This document shows positions 23,741 through 31,420 of a stretch of DNA of 64,000 bases, piece after piece. The position numbers were made by a program, and so were the translations under genes. Position 1 is the stretch's first letter. Each line of letters begins with the position of its first letter. Below the pieces are notes generated by a model, which saw only the letters and a program-made list of their open reading frames with translations, searched no databases and had not been told where the DNA came from. Where the stretch lies: assembly GCA_017415425.1 (NCBI GenBank), contig JAFQGT010000005.1, forward strand, positions 151,038 to 215,037. Direction: 5' to 3'. Source of the stretch: Oscillospiraceae bacterium (GTDB lineage Bacteria > Bacillota > Clostridia > Oscillospirales > Oscillospiraceae).

Positions 23741-25249
23741 ATGAATTACGAAACCGTTAATCAAGCATTGGATGCTATGCACCATTTAGAAGAAACTGCA
23801 GCCGCCTATGAACATGTAATGGGCGTGACCTATCTGGATGCTGCCAGCGCAGCACCGAAGGGTTCTTATGAGGGCCGCGGAAAGACGATTGGGGTTATGT
23901 CGCAAATCATCTATGATCTGATCGCAAACCCTGAAAATGAAGAATTACTATCCTATCTTGAAGAGAATATTTCGGAACTTTCTGCCATCGACCGTCGCAA
24001 GGTGGAAGCCTTGCGGAAGGAGTATGACCAGATTAATAAGATTCCCGCAGAAGAGTATGCTGCCTACGAGGTTCTGCTCAACGAAGCCCAAGCGGTGTGG
24101 GAACAGGCGAAGAACAACAACGATTTTGCATCTTTTGCTCCGTATCTGGAGAAAATCGTTGCCTTTAACCGGAAGAAGGCTGCTTACTTCCATCCCGAAA
24201 TGCAGCCGTACGATGCGCTGCTCAACGAGTACGAGGAAGGTCTGACGATGCAGACTCTGGATGCCTTTTTCGCACAGCTTCGGGAAGTAATTGTTCCACT
24301 GGTTGCAAAAATCGGTCAAGCTGCCCCCGTGGATGATTCTTTCTTAAAGCAGAATTATCCAATCGACAAGCAGAGACTGTTCTCCGATTATTTAATGGAA
24401 GTAATGGGTCTTGACCGCAATTATTGCGCAATTGCTGAATCCGAGCATCCCTTTACCATCAATTTCAATAATAAGGACGTTCGTATTACTACCCATTACC
24501 ACGAGGATATGGTTGCCTCCTCAATGTACTCCGTCATTCACGAAGGCGGACACGCGCTGTATGAGCTTGGCTGTGGTGATGAGTATAACTATAGTTTCCT
24601 TTCCGGCGGTGTCTCTATGGGTATCCACGAAAGCCAGAGCCGATTCTATGAGAATATTATCGGACGCTCTCTTTCTTTTGTGAAGCTGATCTATCCTAAA
24701 TTGCAAGAGCTGTTCCCCGAGCAACTTGGATCTGTTACGGCAGAACAGTTCTACCGGGCTGTCAATAAGGCAGAGCCTTCTCTCATCCGCACCGAGGCTG
24801 ATGATCTGACCTATACGCTGCACGTTATGGTTCGCTATGAGATCGAAAAGCAGCTGATCGACGGAACGCTGTGTGTTGAGAATGTACCTGCTGAGTGGAA
24901 TCGGTTATATAAAGAATATCTTGGCGTGGATGTTCCCAATGATACGTTGGGATGCCTACAGGATTCCCATTGGTCCGGCGGCACCATCGGATATTTCCCG
25001 TCTTATGCATTGGGCAGCGCTTACGGTCCGCAGCTTCTTGCCGTAATGGAGCAGGAAGTCGGCTCGGTGGATAAGCTGATCGAAGAAGGCAATCTTTCTA
25101 TTGTTACAAGGTGGCTAAAAGAAAAGATTCATCGTCACGCCAGTTTCCATAAACCCGGATACTTGTTTGAGATGGTATGCGGCAAATTCGATGCTGCTTA
25201 CTATACTGATTACCTTGTGAAGAAGTACACGGACCTGTATAATCTTTGA
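23741..25249 (+). CDS. Metallocarboxypeptidase, peptidase family M32
   Basis: 502 aa from ATG 23741, nine bases behind an AAAGGGGG site; a longer frame from 23708 adds only an untranslated-looking leader. Zinc motif HEGGH at 267-271, then IHESQSRFYENIIGRS, which supplies the third ligand region, and the C-terminal HWSGGTIGYFPSYALGSAYG block typical of M32. These are helical, cytoplasmic zinc carboxypeptidases of broad specificity. 10 bases before nnrD, so probably cotranscribed. Confidence 0.93.
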   Translation: MNYETVNQALDAMHHLEETAAAYEHVMGVTYLDAASAAPKGSYEGRGKTIGVMSQIIYDLIANPENEELLSYLEENISELSAIDRRKVEALRKEYDQINKIPAEEYAAYEVLLNEAQAVWEQAKNNNDFASFAPYLEKIVAFNRKKAAYFHPEMQPYDALLNEYEEGLTMQTLDAFFAQLREVIVPLVAKIGQAAPVDDSFLKQNYPIDKQRLFSDYLMEVMGLDRNYCAIAESEHPFTINFNNKDVRITTHYHEDMVASSMYSVIHEGGHALYELGCGDEYNYSFLSGGVSMGIHESQSRFYENIIGRSLSFVKLIYPKLQELFPEQLGSVTAEQFYRAVNKAEPSLIRTEADDLTYTLHVMVRYEIEKQLIDGTLCVENVPAEWNRLYKEYLGVDVPNDTLGCLQDSHWSGGTIGYFPSYALGSAYGPQLLAVMEQEVGSVDKLIEEGNLSIVTRWLKEKIHRHASFHKPGYLFEMVCGKFDAAYYTDYLVKKYTDLYNL

Positions 25250-25259
25250 GGTACTGCAT

Positions 25260-26108
25260 ATGGATGTGAGGGTATTGGACCATCAACAGGTTCTGTCCAT
25301 ATTACCGGATCGTAAGCCTGACAGCCATAAAGGAGATTATGGTAAAATTTTGCTGCTGTGCGGCAGCAGAGGGTACACCGGCGCTGCAGCTCTGGCAACA
25401 ATGGGCGCACTGCGATGCGGTGCGGGATTGGTGTATCTTGGTGTTCCGGAATGCATCTACGCAATTGAGGCGGTGAAGGTGACTGAACCGGTTTTGATTC
25501 CGCTGCCGGATTACAACGGATGCTTAGATAGCGCTTCTGTCGACTTGGTTTTGAATCGGTTGCCGGATATGGACGCAGTTTTAATCGGCCCAGGCCTGGG
25601 GCAAACAGAGGGTACAGCCGACGTGGTGCGGGCGGTAGCGCAAAATTACCGCGGACCTCTGGTGTTGGACGCTGATGGCATAAATGTTATCTCGCAGCAT
25701 ATGGATGTAATACGTGACAGGACAAGTCCAACCATACTGACACCCCATCCGGGTGAATTCCGTCGGTTAGGTGGTAATATTGAGGAAGACCGAATACTTG
25801 CTGCAAAGGCGATGGCCCGTCAGCTTCGCTCCATTGTTGTTCTGAAAGGAAACAAAACCGTGATTACAGACGGTATTGTATGCTACAGGAATCTCACCGG
25901 AAACCCTGGAATGGCTGTTGGCGGCAGCGGTGATGTACTGGCGGGTATGATTACCGCGCTGCTGGGACAGGGAATTCAACCTATGGATGCTGCAGCCTGC
26001 GCTGCTTGGCTTCACGGCGCTGCCGGTGATTTATGCGCTGCTGAATTGGGTCAGTACCCAATGCTTCCTACAGATATGCTCAATGCTCTGCCACGATTAC
26101 TGAAATAG
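25260..26108 (+). CDS. nnrD: ADP-dependent NAD(P)H-hydrate dehydratase
   Basis: 282 aa, the YjeF C-terminal (ribokinase-like) domain alone. Seen: HKGDYGKILLLCGSRGYTGA, LIGPGLGQTEG, VLDADGIN, LTPHPGEF and NPGMAVGGSGDVLAGM with the catalytic Asp. It repairs hydrated NAD(P)H using ADP. The epimerase domain NnrE, often fused at the N-terminus, is absent from this protein and from the window. Neighbours (lipoprotein, mazF) recall the acpS/nnrD-ydcC-alr-mazE-mazF order of other Firmicutes. Confidence 0.93.
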   Translation: MDVRVLDHQQVLSILPDRKPDSHKGDYGKILLLCGSRGYTGAAALATMGALRCGAGLVYLGVPECIYAIEAVKVTEPVLIPLPDYNGCLDSASVDLVLNRLPDMDAVLIGPGLGQTEGTADVVRAVAQNYRGPLVLDADGINVISQHMDVIRDRTSPTILTPHPGEFRRLGGNIEEDRILAAKAMARQLRSIVVLKGNKTVITDGIVCYRNLTGNPGMAVGGSGDVLAGMITALLGQGIQPMDAAACAAWLHGAAGDLCAAELGQYPMLPTDMLNALPRLLK

Positions 26109-26120
26109 GGCGGGGAAATT

Positions 26121-26681
26121 ATGAAATATCGGGTAGCGGCTTTCTTGTGTGTGATATTCATTTTAACCGGATGCAGTAAGCAGAGCAGCTTGGATCGGGC
26201 GATCCGTCTGCGGTCTGATATTGTAGCCGGAAATGGTTGCTCTTTCGTTTGTGAGATCACAGCGGACTATGGGGAGAAGATCTATACCTTCGGAATGGAT
26301 TGTCAAGCAGATAGAGAGGGGAATCTTTCTTTTACCGTCACAAAGCCCGATACGATTTGCGGTATCTGCGGAAGGATTACAAGCCAGGAAGGCGCGCTGA
26401 CATTTGATGACCGTGTTCTGGCATTTGAGACGATTGCAGATGATCATCTGACACCGGTCTCGGCACCGTGGTTTTTTTTGAGAGCCATTTGCAGCGGATA
26501 CATCAACAGTTGCCAGGAAACGGAAAGTGGTTATTGTATAGAAATCGACGATATTTATAATGGAACTTCTGTGGCGTTGCTGCTCCATACAAATGCTGAT
26601 TTTGTACCGGTTGGTGGGGAGATATTTTGGAATAATCGACGGATTCTTACGCTGCAGGTCGATAATTTTATAATTTTGTAG
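26121..26681 (+). CDS. Predicted lipoprotein of unknown function (YdcC-like position)
   Basis: 186 aa with a type II signal peptide: charged start, hydrophobic core (5-15) and lipobox LTGC with C18. The rest is beta-rich with four or five further cysteines, including DTICGICG. By position between nnrD and mazF it matches the LolA/YdcC-like lipoprotein of other Firmicutes, but sequence alone does not prove this. GGGGAAATT before ATG; 12 bases after nnrD. Confidence 0.75.
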   Translation: MKYRVAAFLCVIFILTGCSKQSSLDRAIRLRSDIVAGNGCSFVCEITADYGEKIYTFGMDCQADREGNLSFTVTKPDTICGICGRITSQEGALTFDDRVLAFETIADDHLTPVSAPWFFLRAICSGYINSCQETESGYCIEIDDIYNGTSVALLLHTNADFVPVGGEIFWNNRRILTLQVDNFIIL

Positions 26682-26819
26682 CTTTATGTGTTTCTTTGCA
26701 TAGGATAAATTGACAGCGCTACCGTATATTTTCTTGTGTGCGTGGGAGAATAGTAATAGCCGCGTTACATAAGGATCAACCTGGTAGCGTTGGCAATGAT
26801 TCTTCGGAGTGTGAAACAC

Positions 26820-27179
26820 ATGGAAAGCACGGTCAAACGGGGAGACATCTTTTATGCTGACTTGTCTCCGGTGGTCGGAAGTGAACAGGGTGGTACCCGC
26901 CCTGTTCTCATTATACAAAATGACACAGGAAACCGACATTCTCCAACAGTCATTGCGGCGGCCATTACAAGCCAGACAGGAAAAGCCAGACTTCCTACTC
27001 ACATCAACATTGCAGGTGGTAGCGTAGGACTCAGTAAGGACTCTGTGATTCTCCTGGAACAGATTCGCACCATCGATAAACGGAGATTACGGGAGCATAT
27101 GGGGCACCTTAGCGATAATCAAATGTCTATGGTAGATGATGCCATTGCAGTGAGTTTTGGACTCAGCGATGTCCGATAG
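26820..27179 (+). CDS. mazF: MazF/PemK-type mRNA interferase, no antitoxin gene visible
   Basis: 119 aa from ATG 26820 (GGAG ten bases upstream). Typical opening [30 protein letters not shown], the GGTRPV loop with the catalytic Arg and a Thr in ITSQTG, and ending [10 protein letters not shown]. Known relatives (EndoA/NdoA) cut mRNA at UACAU-like sites. The gap to the upstream gene is 138 bases and holds no frame long enough for a MazE, so the toxin is solitary here. Followed by a terminator hairpin. Confidence 0.92.
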   Translation: MESTVKRGDIFYADLSPVVGSEQGGTRPVLIIQNDTGNRHSPTVIAAAITSQTGKARLPTHINIAGGSVGLSKDSVILLEQIRTIDKRRLREHMGHLSDNQMSMVDDAIAVSFGLSDVR

Positions 27180-27194
27180 ATTGAATAGGAAACT

Positions 27195-27229
27195 CCCTGT
27201 TGCATAAAATGCAGCAGGGGGGATTTTTT
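27195..27229 (+). terminator. mazF terminator hairpin overlapping the next ribosome site
   Basis: Eleven-base stem CCCTGTTGCAT / ATGCAGCAGGG (one T-G pair), loop AAA, then GGGATTTTTT and immediately the ATG at 27230. The G run that must serve as ribosome site is shared with the 3' arm. Confidence 0.7.
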
Positions 27230-27646
27230 ATGTATTCAATTATAGAAAATGGTGTAGAAGTTGGTTCTGTTCAGATGGAGAAGAAAGGATTGTATTGTTG
27301 GTTTTATTGTACCTGTAAACCACAAAAATCGGGCAGATACCATATATATTTGCAAGGTGCTGAAAAGGTGATCGACCTTGGCCTTTGTGTTCCGGAAATG
27401 GGGAATTTCTCCATCCGTACGAGTGTTCCTGTGAAATACATACCGCGGGAACCTTTACAATTTGTTTTATCGGAGGTTTTGTTTCAAAATGATTGTATTC
27501 TTTTAACGGCACATCAGCCTTTCCAGCAGCTGCAGTGGCTGAAAACTGCCCGCCTTGTCAATCAAAGCGGGCGGTTATTTATTCGCTTAGACGCAGCTCC
27601 AGACCCACAGGACAGTGATCAGAGCCAAGGGTCTGTGCATAGATAG
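27230..27646 (+). CDS. Hypothetical protein
   Basis: 138 aa from ATG 27230, with CAGGGGGGA seven bases upstream. Predicted beta-rich and soluble: EVGSVQMEKKGLYCWFYCTC, SGRYHIYLQGAEKVIDLGLC, FSIRTSVPVKYIP. Five cysteines. No family recognised. The last 68 bases overlap the 3' end of the convergent exonuclease gene, and a bidirectional terminator lies inside that overlap, so the C-terminal tail (after about residue 107) would be encoded past the hairpin. Real start and composition support a gene; the tail is doubtful. Confidence 0.6.
   Translation: MYSIIENGVEVGSVQMEKKGLYCWFYCTCKPQKSGRYHIYLQGAEKVIDLGLCVPEMGNFSIRTSVPVKYIPREPLQFVLSEVLFQNDCILLTAHQPFQQLQWLKTARLVNQSGRLFIRLDAAPDPQDSDQSQGSVHR
27548..27576. 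terminator. Bidirectional terminator inside the 138-aa gene end
   Basis: Ten-base stem GCCCGCCTTG / CAAAGCGGGC with loop TCAAT. It is followed by GGTTATTT on plus and by AGTTTTC on minus, 30 bases after the exonuclease stop. Confidence 0.6.
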
Positions 27647-28340
27647 GTGTTGCAACGATCTTCTCGGCTAGGCGATTTGAAACAAGAAAATAATCAATCC
27701 GCCAACCTGCGTTATTTTTACGGGCATTAAACCGATAGCTCCACCAGGTGTAGGCGCCAGCTACATCTGGATGCAAAAATCGAAATGAGTCAGTAAATCC
27801 GCTATCCAGAAGTCTTGAAAACGCGCCCCGTTCCTGATCGGAAAAACCGGCGCAACCACGGTTTGGACCGGGATTTTTCAGGTCGATATCCTGATGTGCC
27901 ACATTTAGATCACCGCAAACCACGACGGGTTTCTTGGTGTCCAGATGCTTCAGATGGGTCAAAAAGGCTTCTTCCCAAGCTAAGCGAAAGTCAATTCTGG
28001 CCAGTTCTGCCTGTGCGTTGGGGGTATAGGCGGTAACAAGATAAAAATGATCAAACTCCAAAGTAATTACACGACCTTCTGTATCCAGTGCGTCCACGCC
28101 GACACCATAGGATACACAGATCGGCTGAATGCGGGAGAAGATCGCAGTACCGGAATAACCCTTTTTCTCTGCATAATTCCAAAACTGCTGATAGCCGCCA
28201 ATATTCAGTTGAATTTGACCGGCCTGCAGCTTGGTTTCTTGTAGGCAGAAACAATCCGCATCCACGGAATGAAAAAAATCCAAAAAACCTTTTTGCATAC
28301 AGGCTCGCAGTCCGTTTACATTCCAGGAGATAAGGCGCAT
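27579..28340 (-). CDS. xth: Exodeoxyribonuclease III / AP endonuclease
   Basis: 253 aa, EEP-fold nuclease. Begins MRLISWNVNGLRACM, has CLQETKLQ (metal Glu), VTAYTPNA, VVCGDLNVAHQDIDL and the C-terminal LGSDHCPVGLEL with the catalytic Asp-His. It cuts at abasic sites and trims 3' ends in base excision repair. 18 bases downstream of the GerMN lipoprotein gene, so possibly the last gene of that operon. Confidence 0.95.
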   Translation of the reverse strand: MRLISWNVNGLRACMQKGFLDFFHSVDADCFCLQETKLQAGQIQLNIGGYQQFWNYAEKKGYSGTAIFSRIQPICVSYGVGVDALDTEGRVITLEFDHFYLVTAYTPNAQAELARIDFRLAWEEAFLTHLKHLDTKKPVVVCGDLNVAHQDIDLKNPGPNRGCAGFSDQERGAFSRLLDSGFTDSFRFLHPDVAGAYTWWSYRFNARKNNAGWRIDYFLVSNRLAEKIVATPIYAQTLGSDHCPVGLELRLSE

Positions 28341-28358
28341 AGAAGGTCCTCCATCAAA

Positions 28359-28859
28359 TTAGTCGATTTCTGTAGTATCTATTAAAAGAAGATTATCTCT
28401 GGACATAACAATCTCCGTACGTTCGCTGTCCTGGGTTGCGTCAATGTACAAATGAATCTGCTGACAATCTGTTAGCTCCAGTACCGTTCTACTGATGCAG
28501 GCGCATGAGATCGTAAGCTCATATCCGCTTAGACGGGAAAATTCCGTACTGAGAATGATGTGAATATTTTCTCCTTCACTTACTATATCCGTAATTTGAC
28601 CGCCGGAAGGGAAGGGGGCATACAGATCACTGCTTTCGGGGCCTTTTAGATACCCATTGAGAAAAGAAAGCAGGTCATTGTCAAAACCGGAATATTCTTT
28701 AAGTTCCTGATGCAAAACACCGTCCTCGGTATTATAACGGATGTCATTTCTGCAGTAAAAAACATTAACCGGTTTTATAAACTCCGTCTTCTTATCGGTG
28801 CAGCCAACTGCTAAAATAATTAAAATGACTGCAAACAAAATGGCTGTCCATCGTTTCAT
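28359..28859 (-). CDS. GerMN-domain lipoprotein
   Basis: 166 aa. Lipobox AVGC with C20 after a hydrophobic signal. The rest matches one GerMN (sporulation/spore germination) domain: VNVFYCRNDIRYNTED, LSFLNGYLKGPESSDLYAPFP and GENIHIILSTEFSRLSGYEL, with SCACISRTVLEL near the end. GerMN domains occur in GerM and in LpqB, the lipoprotein partner of the MtrAB two-component system. Its ATG overlaps the kinase stop by 4 bases, so kinase and lipoprotein are coupled. A sensor accessory role is inferred. Confidence 0.88.
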   Translation of the reverse strand: MKRWTAILFAVILIILAVGCTDKKTEFIKPVNVFYCRNDIRYNTEDGVLHQELKEYSGFDNDLLSFLNGYLKGPESSDLYAPFPSGGQITDIVSEGENIHIILSTEFSRLSGYELTISCACISRTVLELTDCQQIHLYIDATQDSERTEIVMSRDNLLLIDTTEID

Positions 28860-30298
28860 ACCGATTCCTCCGTATCAAAGGCGGGGAACTTTAAGGTGAA
28901 TATGGATCCTTTGCCAACAACGCTGGTCACTTGGATCTCACCTTGATTGCGTTCTACCATATTGCGAACAATCGATAAGCCCAGGCCACTGCCACCGGAT
29001 TTTCTGGAGCGTGCTTTGTCCACACGGAAAAACCGTTCAAAAACGTGCTCCAAGGCATCCTCGGGTATACCCACGCCAGTATCCCGAACTTCCATAATGG
29101 CATTGTCCTCATCGCGACGCAGGGTAATGAACAGCTTACCGCCGGGAACATTATACTTAATTCCGTTTTCCACAAGATTAAAAACAATTTGGTAAAGGTC
29201 ATCTTCCAGCACCAGAATCGGGCAGTCATCCTTTAGATCCGCAACAATAGTGATGCAGTTCCTGTTCGCGATTCGGCTTAGCATACGCATAACTCTCTCA
29301 ACAGTAGGCCCCATATAGATAATTTCGCAATCACTGTCTTCCTGGGATTCGATTCTTGACAAAGACAGCAGTTTTTGAGACATACGGTTCAGCCTCTCCG
29401 CTTCGTTACCGATGTCGCCGACAAATTCCCGAATGGTGGCAATATCCATATCGTTTTGTAAAATCGAGTCAGACAGAAGTTTAATGGAGGCGAGGGGCGT
29501 TTTCAGTTCGTGGGATGCGTCAGAAACGAAATTACGCCGCTTTTGCTCAGAGGTCTGCAGCCGGACGACCAGGTCATTGAATTCTTCACCCAACAGCGTA
29601 AGTTCGTCATTACCGCCCATATCTACTGTGTGAGAATAATCACCCTCACGGATGGTACGCATAGAAGAAGAGATCCGTTTTAGTCTTCCAGAATAAGTGT
29701 GAGAGAAAATTAGAGAGAAAATAATAACGGCGATTTCTAGAACAAATGTGATATAAAGGGTATTCACTTGAAGGGACTGGACCAACGCACCCTGCTGGGT
29801 GTCGTATTCCATCATATAAACACAACCGATCAAGATGCCGTAGGAAACAATAGGTGTGGCAGCGCGCGATTGCATAGTGCCGTTATTGTAGTTCCAACTG
29901 AAAACATTATTCCAACCCAGCGCCTGAACGATTTCGGGAAACAGTGCATATTTTTCCTGATTCTCTTTGGGAGCTTCGTTATCATAAATGATTTTACCGC
30001 TTTGATCTGTTATTAAAAGCCTGCTGACCTTTAAACTGCCCAAATTCGAGACAGCGGTGGCAACTGTTGAGGGATTCATAACCTCAAGTTTGCTGATTTC
30101 TGTAGCTGCAAAGCTGCATTTTTCAATCATCGAGCTTTCTTTGCTGTTATAAAAGAGTTTTTGGCTCATTTGCGATGAGTAAATATTCAGGAAAAGCAAA
30201 ACAACAAAAGTGACAACTACATAAATGCAGGCATATCGAAACTGGGAACTTCTGAACCGAATAGCATATTTGGATTTATTTACGGAAATAATAGCCAA
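28856..30298 (-). CDS. Membrane sensor histidine kinase (HAMP type)
   Basis: 480 aa. TM1 about 21-40, a 140-residue extracellular sensor region, TM2 about 181-199, HAMP about 200-255, dimerisation box ASHELKTPLAS with phospho-acceptor H263, then N box (VENGIKYNV), G1 (VRDTGVGIP), F box (FERFFRVDKARSR) and G2 (GSGLGLSIV). OmpR-class partner is the regulator upstream, whose end overlaps by 23 bases. The ligand is unknown. No PAS domain, unlike WalK. Confidence 0.95.
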   Translation of the reverse strand: MAIISVNKSKYAIRFRSSQFRYACIYVVVTFVVLLFLNIYSSQMSQKLFYNSKESSMIEKCSFAATEISKLEVMNPSTVATAVSNLGSLKVSRLLITDQSGKIIYDNEAPKENQEKYALFPEIVQALGWNNVFSWNYNNGTMQSRAATPIVSYGILIGCVYMMEYDTQQGALVQSLQVNTLYITFVLEIAVIIFSLIFSHTYSGRLKRISSSMRTIREGDYSHTVDMGGNDELTLLGEEFNDLVVRLQTSEQKRRNFVSDASHELKTPLASIKLLSDSILQNDMDIATIREFVGDIGNEAERLNRMSQKLLSLSRIESQEDSDCEIIYMGPTVERVMRMLSRIANRNCITIVADLKDDCPILVLEDDLYQIVFNLVENGIKYNVPGGKLFITLRRDEDNAIMEVRDTGVGIPEDALEHVFERFFRVDKARSRKSGGSGLGLSIVRNMVERNQGEIQVTSVVGKGSIFTLKFPAFDTEESV

Positions 30299-30953
30299 CG
30301 CCCCATTTCGTCATAATATATTGCGGATCCGCGGGATTTTCCTCCAGCTTTTCCCGCAGTCTGCGAATGTGGACATCCAGGGTTCGAATATCGCTTCGGT
30401 ATTCGTATGCCCAAATGTTATCCAGCAAAGCTTCTCTTGAATAAACACGGTTGGGATTGCGCATTAGAAATTCTATCACATCAAATTCTCTGGCGGTCAG
30501 ATCAGCCAAAACACCAGAACGGTAAGCATTTCTGGCATTCAGATCCAGTGTGATGTTTCCGATAGTCAGGGTGTTAACATTTGTATCCTGCCTGCTGCCG
30601 GAGCGGCGCAAAAGCGCGCGGATCCGTGCCTTTAATTCCAAAATGTTGAAGGGTTTCGTAAGGTAGTCATCTGCACCATTATCAAAGCCCATAAGCTTGT
30701 CCATATCATCGCTCTTCGCGGTCAACAGAATCACAGGCACATTGGAAAACTCACGGATTCTGGAGCAGGCCGTCAGTCCATCCATTTCCGGCATCATCAC
30801 ATCAAGAAGGATCAGATCCGGATTCTCTGTCCTTGCAGCTTCCACCGCCTCGGCACCGTTAGAGCCGGTGATTACGTCATATCCGTCATTTTGCAGATTA
30901 AAACGAATTCCTTTTACAAGCAATTCTTCATCATCAACTACCAGAATCTTCAT
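30276..30953 (-). CDS. OmpR/PhoB-family response regulator
   Basis: 225 aa. Receiver domain (1-115) with acidic DDE at 7-9, phospho-acceptor D51 in LLDVMMPEMDG and lysine in TKPF. The winged-helix DNA-binding domain (about 130-225) ends VWGVGYYFRK-like (TKWGVGYYFRK). It overlaps the ComEA-like gene by 20 bases and the kinase gene by 23 bases. It is likely to bind direct repeats upstream of cell-envelope genes; the divergent DD-carboxypeptidase gene next door is one candidate target (inference). Confidence 0.95.
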   Translation of the reverse strand: MKILVVDDEELLVKGIRFNLQNDGYDVITGSNGAEAVEAARTENPDLILLDVMMPEMDGLTACSRIREFSNVPVILLTAKSDDMDKLMGFDNGADDYLTKPFNILELKARIRALLRRSGSRQDTNVNTLTIGNITLDLNARNAYRSGVLADLTAREFDVIEFLMRNPNRVYSREALLDNIWAYEYRSDIRTLDVHIRRLREKLEENPADPQYIMTKWGVGYYFRK

Positions 30954-31308
30954 AGGCGGCCTCCACTTTGATGTAGGATTTCATAGCTTCAAATGTATTC
31001 TCTCCGATGCCTTTTACGTCCATAATTTGCTCAATGTTGTCAAACCTTCCTGCTGATTCCCGATAATCCAGGATTCGTTGAGCGATGGTCTGTCCAACCC
31101 CAGGTAGCAACTGCAGCTGTTGCAGCGTTGCGGTATTCAGATCGATCTTTCCCGCATCGTTGGATGGCACAGTGTTTTCTGCCGTATCAGCAGTGGGATT
31201 GTCCAAAGGGATATAAACCTTTGCCGATCTTCTTCCAATGAAAACACCGAAGATTACGCACAGAAAAATAGCAGTAACATAAACGAAAATCCGTTGAGAA
31301 TTTTTCAT
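30934..31308 (-). CDS. ComEA-like helix-hairpin-helix protein
   Basis: 124 aa from ATG 31308, behind GGAGGTCACTGG; the longer frame is not supported. N-terminal membrane segment (about 7-25), a linker, then two helix-hairpin-helix units: IDLNTATLQQLQLLPGVGQ and FDNIEQIMDVKGIGENTF. ComEA binds DNA outside the membrane for uptake in competence. Here it stands alone, without comEB/comEC nearby, at the head of the regulator-kinase-lipoprotein run. Its exact role in this organism is not shown. Confidence 0.88.
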   Translation of the reverse strand: MKNSQRIFVYVTAIFLCVIFGVFIGRRSAKVYIPLDNPTADTAENTVPSNDAGKIDLNTATLQQLQLLPGVGQTIAQRILDYRESAGRFDNIEQIMDVKGIGENTFEAMKSYIKVEAAYEDSGS

Positions 31309-31325
31309 TCCAGTGACCTCCTGCA

Positions 31326-31354
31326 TTGACTGGAACAGCAAAAGCTGATATAAT
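31326..31354 (+). promoter_or_regulatory. SigA-type promoter for the DD-carboxypeptidase gene
   Basis: TTGACT, 17 bases ending TGA (extended -10), TATAAT. Transcript start about 60 bases before the ATG at 31421. It lies in the divergent gap with the ComEA-like gene. Confidence 0.8.
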
Positions 31355-31420
31355 ATCACAAACATTATACACAAATTATTGCCCTTGGACAAGTCCGATT
31401 GACGGATATAAAGGAGAAAT

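Noticed and set aside
26682..26819. Hidden mazE before mazF
   Set aside because: All frames in the 138-base gap are closed after at most a few codons.
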